Source of the DNA: Candidatus Aquidulcis sp.
GTDB lineage: Bacteria; Chloroflexota; Anaerolineae; UBA4142
Assembly: GCA_020723345.1 (NCBI GenBank)
Contig: DYJA01000007.1
Coordinates: 1-64,000, forward strand
Length of the DNA stretch: 64,000 nucleotides
Reading direction: 5' to 3'
The position numbers were made by a program, and so were the translations under genes. Shown here one piece after another: positions 7,105 through 13,717 of this stretch. Every line of letters starts with the position of its first letter. Positions within the stretch are counted from its first letter, which is position 1. Under the pieces are notes generated by a model. That model was not told the DNA's origin. It saw only the letters and a list, made by a program, of their open reading frames with translations, and searched no databases.

Positions 7105-9054
7105 ATGTGTGGAATTGTCGGCGTCCTAAATCTGAATGATCGTCCGCCAACTGAAACGACGATGCTGCTCCAAATGCTGGAGATGCTCCGCCATCGCGGA
7201 CCCGATGGCTTTGGCATTTATCGCGATCAGCACGTCGGCTTGGGCAACGCGCGCTTGAGCATCATCGATCTCAGTAGCGGCGATCAGCCCATCGGCAATG
7301 AAGATGGAACGGTGTGGATCGTTTTCAACGGCGAGATTTTCAACTACGTCGAATTGCGTCCGCAGTTGCAAGCGCGCGGGCATCGCTTTGCGACGCAATC
7401 CGACACCGAAGTGATCGTGCATTTGTACGAGGATTTCGGACCCGACTGCTTGCAGTACCTGAATGGGCAATTCGCGATCGCGCTGTGGGACGCGCGGCAG
7501 CGTCAACTCTTTCTCGCGCGCGACCGGCTCGGCGTGCGTCCGCTCTTTTTCACCGTGAACGACGGTCGCTTGATTTTTGGATCGGAGATCAAGTCGCTTT
7601 TCGCGCACCCCGGCATCGCCGCTGAAATCGATCCAAACGCGCTCGCGCAGATTTTTACGTTTTGGAGCACGCTCTCGCCGCGCACGATTTTCCAAAACAT
7701 CCGCGACGTTCCGCCGGGACATTATTTGCTGGCGCGCGACGGCGAGTTCGACATCCATCCGTACTGGTCGCACGATTTTTCGCCGACGGCAGACGCGGCG
7801 CGCCCGCCGCAAGAATATCTCGACGCGCTGGAAAGTTTGCTGATCGACGCGACGCGCATCCGCCTGCGCGCCGATGTGCCGGTCGGCGCGTACCTTTCCG
7901 GCGGCTTGGACTCGTCGACGACGACCGCGATCATTCGCCAGTACACCAACGCGCGGCTCGATACTTTTTCGATTGCGTTTGCCGACAATCCCGAATTCGA
8001 CGAGAGCCAGTTCCAACGGCAGATGGCGAATTACTTGGGAACGAATCATCAAGTCGTGCATTGCGCGCACGCCGACATCGCGCGCGTTTTCCCCGACGTG
8101 ATCTGGCACACCGAAACGCCAATTCTCCGCACCGCGCCCGCGCCCATGTTTCTGTTGTCCAAACTCGTCCACGCCAATCGTTTCAAAGTTGTGGTGACCG
8201 GCGAAGGCGCGGACGAATTTCTCGCCGGGTATGATATTTTCAAAGAGATGCAAGTGCGGCGATTCTGGTCCAAGCGCGCCGATTCGCAAATGCGCCCGCT
8301 GCTGTTGCGGCGGCTTTACCCCGACATCAAAGGTTTGGGCGATAGCAACTCGGCGTACCTCACGGCATTTTTCAAAAAGAATCTGACCGACACCGCGTCG
8401 CCGTACTACTCACACGCGATTCGTTGGAACAACACCGCGCGCCTGCGTCGATTTCTCGCGTTCCCTTCGCCGGTCGACTTTGATCAAATCGCGCTGCCGC
8501 CAGATTTCGCGCGCTGGTCGCACCTCGCGCAAGCGCAGTATCTGGAGATCTCGATTTTTCTCTCGCAGTATCTTCTTTCATCGCAAGGCGACCGCGTCGC
8601 GATGGCGCACTCGGTCGAAGGGCGTTTTCCGTTTCTCGATTATCGCGTCGTCGAATTTTGCAATCGCCTGCCGCCGGATCTCAAATTGCGCGGGCTGACG
8701 GAAAAGTGGCTGCTGAAACAGTTGGGGCGCAAGTTGCTCCCCGCCGCGATCTGGCAGCGTCCCAAACGTCCGTACCGCGCGCCGATTCATCGCAGTTTCT
8801 TTGGCGCGCACACGCCGGATTACGTGCGCGAATTATTTTCGGAAGGCGCGTTGAAAGCAAGCAACTTGTTCGACGCGACGGCGGTAACGCAACTCGCGCG
8901 CAAAGCCATGTCCGGCGCGCGCTTGGGCGAAACGGACGATATGGCGCTCGCGGGAATTCTGTCCGCTCAATTGGTGTACCAACAGTTCGTCAAGGATTTT
9001 CGCAAGCCGACAATTTCTCAAAACGGATATTTGCGAGTGATTGATCGATTGTAG
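7105..9054 (+). CDS. asnB: Asparagine synthase (glutamine-hydrolysing) family amidotransferase
   Basis: A 649-residue class II amidotransferase. It begins MCGIVGVLN, so the glutaminase nucleophile Cys2 is intact. The ATP-pyrophosphatase loop SGGLDSST is at about residues 265-272, and GEGADEFLAGY is the family motif near 370. It would use Gln as ammonia donor to amidate an activated carboxylate. Because Cys2 is kept and the glutaminase domain is complete, it is more like AsnB or the exopolysaccharide-associated amidotransferases than a lasso cyclase, which usually has a degenerate glutaminase. It begins one base after the nucleotidyltransferase stop, so it is part of the peptide-cluster operon. 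Whether the target is Asp, a peptide or a sugar acid cannot be told. Confidence 0.9.
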   Translation: MCGIVGVLNLNDRPPTETTMLLQMLEMLRHRGPDGFGIYRDQHVGLGNARLSIIDLSSGDQPIGNEDGTVWIVFNGEIFNYVELRPQLQARGHRFATQSDTEVIVHLYEDFGPDCLQYLNGQFAIALWDARQRQLFLARDRLGVRPLFFTVNDGRLIFGSEIKSLFAHPGIAAEIDPNALAQIFTFWSTLSPRTIFQNIRDVPPGHYLLARDGEFDIHPYWSHDFSPTADAARPPQEYLDALESLLIDATRIRLRADVPVGAYLSGGLDSSTTTAIIRQYTNARLDTFSIAFADNPEFDESQFQRQMANYLGTNHQVVHCAHADIARVFPDVIWHTETPILRTAPAPMFLLSKLVHANRFKVVVTGEGADEFLAGYDIFKEMQVRRFWSKRADSQMRPLLLRRLYPDIKGLGDSNSAYLTAFFKKNLTDTASPYYSHAIRWNNTARLRRFLAFPSPVDFDQIALPPDFARWSHLAQAQYLEISIFLSQYLLSSQGDRVAMAHSVEGRFPFLDYRVVEFCNRLPPDLKLRGLTEKWLLKQLGRKLLPAAIWQRPKRPYRAPIHRSFFGAHTPDYVRELFSEGALKASNLFDATAVTQLARKAMSGARLGETDDMALAGILSAQLVYQQFVKDFRKPTISQNGYLRVIDRL

Positions 9055-9090
9055 TTTGTACCAAACCGCTGGAAGCGGTTACTACAAACT
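9053..9090. repeat. REP-like imperfect palindrome
   Basis: Nested inverted repeat: AGTTTGTA (9053-9060) with TACAAACT (9083-9090) outside, and AACCGCT (9064-9070) with AGCGGTT (9074-9080) inside around GGA. It starts at the stop codon of the asparagine synthase gene and fills the gap before nadE. This looks like an intergenic REP-type element; no other exact copy was noticed in the window. Confidence 0.7.
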
Positions 9091-9109
9091 TTAGAGGTGC
9101 AAGCCATTG

Positions 9110-10108
9110 ATGGACTCTGCTAGTCATCCTTTCTCCAAACACGCGCTCGATCTCAACGCGGCGGAAGAAGCCGCGCGCATCATCGCCAGTTTGCGCCGGA
9201 ACGTTCACGAAAAATTGCATCGGCAAGGCGCGGTGCTGGGCATCAGCGGCGGAATCGATTCATCCACCGTGCTCGCGTTGTGCGCGCAAGCGTTTGGCGC
9301 GCCGCGCGTTTGTGCGCTTTTATTGCCGGAGAGGGAATCTGATCCGGAGAGCGCGTCGCTGGCGCAGATGGTCGCGGATCATTACGGCGTGCCAACAATC
9401 ACCGAAGACATCACCGCGGCGCTCGAGGGGGCGGGGTGCTATCGCCGCCGGAACGACGCGATCGCGCGCGTGTTCCCGGAATACGGCGCGGGCTGGAAAG
9501 CCAAGATCGTACTGCCGGGGAATCTGCTCGAACAGGAAACGCTCAACGTTTTTTCGCTCGTCGTCACAGCGCCGGACGGAAAAGAACTCAGCCGGCGTCT
9601 GCCGCTGCGCGAGTATTATCAAATCGTCGCCGCGTCCAATTTCAAACAGCGCACGCGCATGGCAATGCTCTATTACCACGCCGAGTCGCGCAACTATGCC
9701 GTGATCGGCACGGCGAACAAAAACGAACACGACCAGGGATTTTTCGTCAAGCACGGCGACGGCGGCGTGGATGTCAGTCCCATCGTCCATCTCTTCAAAA
9801 CCCAGGTTTATCAACTCGCGCGCTATTTGGATGTGCCGGAGGAGATTCAAAAACGTACGCCAACCAGCGACACGTACAGCGGCGGCAGCACGCAGGAGGA
9901 ATTCTTTTTCCGCGTTCCTTTTGAAATCTTGGACGTGATCTGGTTCGGCTACGAGCACGGCGTTCCCAACGCGGAAATCGCCGGCGCGCTCGATCTTCAG
10001 GTCGAGCAGGTCGAGCGCGTGGTCAAAGACATCGTACGTAAACGGCGGACGACGGAATATTTGCGAACCGCGCCGCTCGGCGTCGACAGAGATCCTGCGA
10101 GTCCCTGA
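9110..10108 (+). CDS. nadE: NAD(+) synthetase, ammonia-dependent type
   Basis: A 332-residue NadE-like enzyme that amidates deamido-NAD with ATP. The PP-loop GISGGIDSSTVLALC is at about residues 46-60; further family segments are NYAVIGTANKNEHDQGFFVKHGDGGVDVSPI and TPTSDTYSGGSTQEEFFF. There is no N-terminal nitrilase domain, so it relies on free ammonia or on another glutaminase; the glutaminase-bearing asparagine synthase is the adjacent gene. SD AGAGGTG (9093-9099) supports the ATG at 9110 rather than a TTG three bases earlier. It is about 60 residues longer than the E. coli enzyme, and the extra is at the C-terminus. It may be housekeeping or a cluster-specific adenylating amidotransferase; the long hairpin terminator follows it. 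Confidence 0.85.
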   Translation: MDSASHPFSKHALDLNAAEEAARIIASLRRNVHEKLHRQGAVLGISGGIDSSTVLALCAQAFGAPRVCALLLPERESDPESASLAQMVADHYGVPTITEDITAALEGAGCYRRRNDAIARVFPEYGAGWKAKIVLPGNLLEQETLNVFSLVVTAPDGKELSRRLPLREYYQIVAASNFKQRTRMAMLYYHAESRNYAVIGTANKNEHDQGFFVKHGDGGVDVSPIVHLFKTQVYQLARYLDVPEEIQKRTPTSDTYSGGSTQEEFFFRVPFEILDVIWFGYEHGVPNAEIAGALDLQVEQVERVVKDIVRKRRTTEYLRTAPLGVDRDPASP

Positions 10109-10132
10109 AAATCCAAAGGGTCTGGGCGGCAC

Positions 10133-10183
10133 ATCGCGCCCACGGCTGGATCAACAAGTTGATCCAGCCGTGGGCGCGATTTT
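10133..10183 (+). terminator. Long perfect hairpin terminator after nadE
   Basis: A perfectly paired 23-base stem, arms 10133-10155 and 10158-10180, with only AA between them, followed by TTT. It starts about 25 bases after the nadE stop and closes the 0.1-10.1 kb gene run. A stem this long with a minimal loop would extrude as a cruciform and is unusual for an ordinary intrinsic terminator. Confidence 0.7.
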
Positions 10184-10240
10184 CAACGCTTGTGGTATAC
10201 TGAACGCCGAAGATTTCCTTTGCGCTGAGGATTTTCGATC

Positions 10241-11311
10241 ATGCAAAATATCGCGATGCAACGACTTGACAGCCAGCAGATCGCGCAGACCAAGTTCAAG
10301 ACGCCGCGCGAAATCGTGACCTGGCTCGGCGCGCTCCAAGCCCAGGACTACGCCGGAGCAAAATGGTCCGTCGGGCTGCGCTTGCCCGGCAGCGCTGAGT
10401 CCGAAATCGAACAAGCCCTCGCCGACGAAATCATCGTCCGAACCTGGGTCGTGCGCGGTACGTTGCATTTCGTCGCGGCACCGGACGCGCGCTGGATGCT
10501 CGCGCTCGTCGCGCCGCGTCTCAGCGCCGGCAGCGCGCGGCGATACAAAGAACTCGAACTCGACGCGCGCACGCTGGCGCGCAGCAACGCGATCCTCGCT
10601 CAAGCATTGCAAGGCGGCAAGCAACTCGCGCGCACCGCGCTGCTCGCGATCCTTGAACAACACGGCATCTCGACTCAAGGACAGCGCGGCGTGTACATGT
10701 TGCAACGCGCGTCGTTGGACGGATTGATTTGTCAGGGCGTCATGCAAGGTCGCGATTCTACATTCTTGTCGCTCGACTCGTTTCCGAAAAGCAAAACGTT
10801 CGAACGCGATGAAGCGCTGGCGCAATTAGCGCAGCGATATTTCACGAGCCGCAGTCCGGCGACGCTGCAAGATTTCGTGTGGTGGTCGGGATTGTCGACG
10901 GCAGAAGCGCAAGCCGGTTTGGCGGCGGTGCAATCGAAATTCGTTCAGGAAACGCTCGACGGCAAAACGTATTGGCGCGCATCTTCCAAACCGACAGCGA
11001 AAAGCAAATCCCCGACCGCGTACCTGCTGCCGGGGTTCGACGAATATTTGCTCGGTTACAAAGATCGAACTGCATCGCTCGACGAGCCGCGCTACAAAAG
11101 GTTGACTCCACCAAACGGTATGCTGCCGCCGACGATCGTGATCGATGGTCACGTTCGCGGAACCTGGAAACGCACATTTGAAAAAAGCGCGGTGGTCATC
11201 GCCGCCAGTCCTTTTACGAAATTTGCCGCCGCCGAACGTCGCGCGCTTGAAACTGCCGCGCGGCGTTACGGCGAATTTCTGGGAATGTCTTGCCGCATCA
11301 CCGGCGTTTGA
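10241..11311 (+). CDS. Winged-helix HTH_42 protein, AlkZ/YcaQ-like DNA glycosylase
   Basis: A 356-residue protein of the winged-helix DNA-binding family that includes the interstrand-crosslink glycosylases AlkZ and YcaQ. Near the N-terminus REIVTWLGALQAQDYAGAKWSVGLRL carries the family's catalytic QxQ element (QAQ). The middle contains VRTWVVRGTLHFV, also conserved in the family. Possible role: removing bulky or crosslinked alkylated bases. A second ATG five codons in (10256) is possible; GAGGA at 10225-10229 fits the first. A -10-like TATACT is at 10196-10201, just after the terminator. It is a single-gene unit convergent with glk. Confidence 0.83.
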   Translation: MQNIAMQRLDSQQIAQTKFKTPREIVTWLGALQAQDYAGAKWSVGLRLPGSAESEIEQALADEIIVRTWVVRGTLHFVAAPDARWMLALVAPRLSAGSARRYKELELDARTLARSNAILAQALQGGKQLARTALLAILEQHGISTQGQRGVYMLQRASLDGLICQGVMQGRDSTFLSLDSFPKSKTFERDEALAQLAQRYFTSRSPATLQDFVWWSGLSTAEAQAGLAAVQSKFVQETLDGKTYWRASSKPTAKSKSPTAYLLPGFDEYLLGYKDRTASLDEPRYKRLTPPNGMLPPTIVIDGHVRGTWKRTFEKSAVVIAASPFTKFAAAERRALETAARRYGEFLGMSCRITGV

Positions 11312-11329
11312 CCGAGTCCGTTCGATGCC

Positions 11330-12331
11330 TCATTCGCGATTTTCCAATCCATAACACGCCGCGCCGATCAGCGCGGCGTCGGGATTGAGAATGACGCGCA
11401 CCGGAACCGAACGCAGCAATTCGGTAAATCGTCCTTTGCGCGTAAATCGCCGCAAAAATGTTTCTGCGCGCAAGTATTCCAGAATGCGCGGCGGAATTCC
11501 GCCGCCCAGGTACACCCCGCCCGTCGCCATAATCTTCAGCGTCAGATTCCCCGCTTCGCTTCCCAGGATCGCAACGAAGAGTTTCAGCGTCGCCACGCAA
11601 ATTTCGACTTGATTTTCGAGCGCGTGTTGAATGATGATCCGCGTCGGGTCGTTCGTCGCGGCGAGCGATTCGCGCAGCCAATCCGGTTCGTGCATTCCCT
11701 GGCGATCTTTGAGAAACGCGTACACGTTCGGCAAGCCGATCCCTGCTGCGATGCGCTCGTAACTGACGTGATCCATCTGTTCCCACAGGTATCGCAGCAG
11801 ATCGATTTCCTGCGCGGTCGTCGGCGCAAAATCGACGTGACCGCCTTCGGATGCGTGCGCGCGGTAGCGTCCGCCGCCCCAAGTCAGAAACGCCTCGCCC
11901 AAGCCGGTGCCCGGCGCGATCACCGCGAGCGCGCCGCGTTCGACCGGCTTGCCCGCGTTCAACGTTTCCCAGTCCGCCGGTTCGAGAAATGGAATCGCGT
12001 TCGCGATCGCTTCGAGATCGTTCAGCAAAAACACCGGCGCGTTGCCGAGCGTTTCACTGAGCGCGCGCGCGTCCACCTCCCACGGCAAATTGGTCACCTG
12101 CGTGCGCTGAGCGACGACGGGGCCCGCCACATCAACACACGCGCGCGCGACGCGCCAATTCTTGTCCGTCAGAAATTCGCGGACAATCGCTTCCATCGAC
12201 GCGTACTCTTTGCTGGAAAATGTTTGCTGCGCCACCGGCGCGCGCGGACCGCGTTCGCGCGTATAGATCGCGAGCGCGGTTTTTGTCCCGCCGATATCGC
12301 CAGCCAGCAACAATTCATTCGCGCGATTCAT
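11330..12331 (-). CDS. glk: Glucokinase
   Basis: A 333-residue member of the bacterial Glk family (not ROK). The N-terminal phosphate-binding segment is LLAGDIGGTKTALAIY; GTGLGEAFL and SEGGHVDFAP follow, where the Glu/His-Gly-Gly part binds glucose; VYLGGGIPPRIL is the adenosine-binding region. It phosphorylates glucose to glucose-6-phosphate in the cytoplasm. As the last gene of the minus-strand operon it would trap the glucose released by the GH3 enzyme. It ends 18 bases from the convergent AlkZ-like gene and lies 15 bases after the MFS gene stop. Confidence 0.94.
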   Translation of the reverse strand: MNRANELLLAGDIGGTKTALAIYTRERGPRAPVAQQTFSSKEYASMEAIVREFLTDKNWRVARACVDVAGPVVAQRTQVTNLPWEVDARALSETLGNAPVFLLNDLEAIANAIPFLEPADWETLNAGKPVERGALAVIAPGTGLGEAFLTWGGGRYRAHASEGGHVDFAPTTAQEIDLLRYLWEQMDHVSYERIAAGIGLPNVYAFLKDRQGMHEPDWLRESLAATNDPTRIIIQHALENQVEICVATLKLFVAILGSEAGNLTLKIMATGGVYLGGGIPPRILEYLRAETFLRRFTRKGRFTELLRSVPVRVILNPDAALIGAACYGLENRE

Positions 12332-12346
12332 TTTTCCTCTCGCACC

Positions 12347-13567
12347 TTATCCGGTCACCAACACGCTTTCGGCATTGCGTTCTTGGAACGCGTACAAACC
12401 CAGGAACCCGACAACTGCCAGCATCGCCCACGCGACAAACGGCACCCCCGGCGCGATGCTCGCCAGCGAGTTACCCAACGGCGGCGCAAGCAGATTACCG
12501 AGCGCGCTCATGCTCATCACCATCCCCGTCGCCGTACCGGCATACGTCGCGCCGATCCCTTCCGTTTCGAGAATCAACGTGATAAAGACGCCCATGAATC
12601 CATCGCGCACCATCCCGACCAGCACCACCGCCAGCCAGACCGCGATGCCATCGACCATCGAGAGCGAACCGACGCCGACGATCATCGCGATCACGGCTGC
12701 CAGCAAAACCTTGCGACGCGAACCCAGCCGATCCGACCACACGGCAATCGGCACGACGAAAAGCATACTCGCGAAATGAAACGCAGACGCCGCGCTGTCC
12801 GCGCTGCTCGCGAGCCAACCTTGCCCGCGCAGATACAAGGGCAGATAACCCAGCGTGCCTTGAATGCAACCGCCGACGCTCAACATGATCAAACCCAGCC
12901 ACCAGACTCGTCGGATGCGCGCAACTTGACGCAGCGCTTGCGGAATTGGAACCGCGCCGGTTTGCCGGATCGGCATCGCGCCGCCGGGCGCGGATTTGGC
13001 AAACAGCCACGGAACGCTCAACGCGATCGCAATCGCGCCGTAGAAAAACAAAACGTTGCGCCAGCCGCCCAACCACGGCGACAAGATCGTCGCGCTGATC
13101 ATCGAACCGATCATAAATCCGAACGCAAAGCCCATCGCCAAAACGCCGTTCGCCAAACCGAGTTGCCGGCGCGGGAACCACATCCCGACCGCCTTGATCG
13201 TGTTCATCGCGACGAGCGGCGACGCGCAGCCGAACAAAAGGACCGCGGCGAGCAGCGACGGAAAATCGTACGCCAAGCCGCGCAGCGCGCCGAACGCGCC
13301 AATCAACACCGCGCCCGCCGCGAGAATGCGCGTGGGCCCGAGCCGGTCGCCGAGCGCGCCCCACGCCAAAAGCATCACGACGGCTGGCAAAGAACTGATG
13401 CCCCAAGTCAAACCGATCTGCACCAGATCCAAACCCAGGGCGGTAGAAATTTCTTTGAACAAAACAGTTATGCAAATCAATGGCGCTGCCGCGACGCAAG
13501 CATTCGTCGCCATCGCCAGAGTCAGCATGTACCATTTGTAATTTGCGTTGATGTGTTCACTGCTCAC
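12347..13567 (-). CDS. MFS transporter
   Basis: A 406-residue membrane carrier with about twelve hydrophobic helices. The cytoplasmic loop 2-3 motif appears as GALGDRLGPTRIL (about 70-82), and its half-repeat as VWSDRLGSRRKVL (about 260). Overall form resembles nitrate/cyanate or oxalate-formate antiporter-type MFS proteins, but the substrate cannot be deduced. It lies between the GH3 gene and glk, so a sugar or organic acid from the same pathway is plausible. A 150-base repeat-filled gap separates it from GH3. Confidence 0.9.
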   Translation of the reverse strand: MSSEHINANYKWYMLTLAMATNACVAAAPLICITVLFKEISTALGLDLVQIGLTWGISSLPAVVMLLAWGALGDRLGPTRILAAGAVLIGAFGALRGLAYDFPSLLAAVLLFGCASPLVAMNTIKAVGMWFPRRQLGLANGVLAMGFAFGFMIGSMISATILSPWLGGWRNVLFFYGAIAIALSVPWLFAKSAPGGAMPIRQTGAVPIPQALRQVARIRRVWWLGLIMLSVGGCIQGTLGYLPLYLRGQGWLASSADSAASAFHFASMLFVVPIAVWSDRLGSRRKVLLAAVIAMIVGVGSLSMVDGIAVWLAVVLVGMVRDGFMGVFITLILETEGIGATYAGTATGMVMSMSALGNLLAPPLGNSLASIAPGVPFVAWAMLAVVGFLGLYAFQERNAESVLVTG

Positions 13568-13594
13568 GGACTAGATCCATCTCCAATGTCTTCG

Positions 13595-13701
13595 GCGTCA
13601 ACGAATAAGCAACGAACCCTGGCACTTGCGTTCCCGCCAGGGCAAGTGTAAACGAATCTCAATCACGCGGATTCGTTTATTCGTTGCTTATTCGTTGACG
13701 C
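13595..13701. repeat. Dispersed palindrome, family A (TTCGTTG type), copy 1
   Basis: Perfect 22-base arms at 13595-13616 and 13680-13701, built from CAACGAATAA and its complement. A second smaller stem (CACTTGC...GCAAGTG, 13622-13648) is inside. Related copies are at 22264-22336 and 54418-54534. It fills the gap between the GH3 and MFS genes. Confidence 0.85.
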
Positions 13702-13717
13702 TGCGCCCCGTCGCGTT

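Noticed and set aside
7105-9054. Lasso peptide cyclase
   Set aside because: The glutaminase half with Cys2 is complete, no transglutaminase-type leader protease is encoded, and the short peptide has no Asp/Glu after Gly27 to close a ring.
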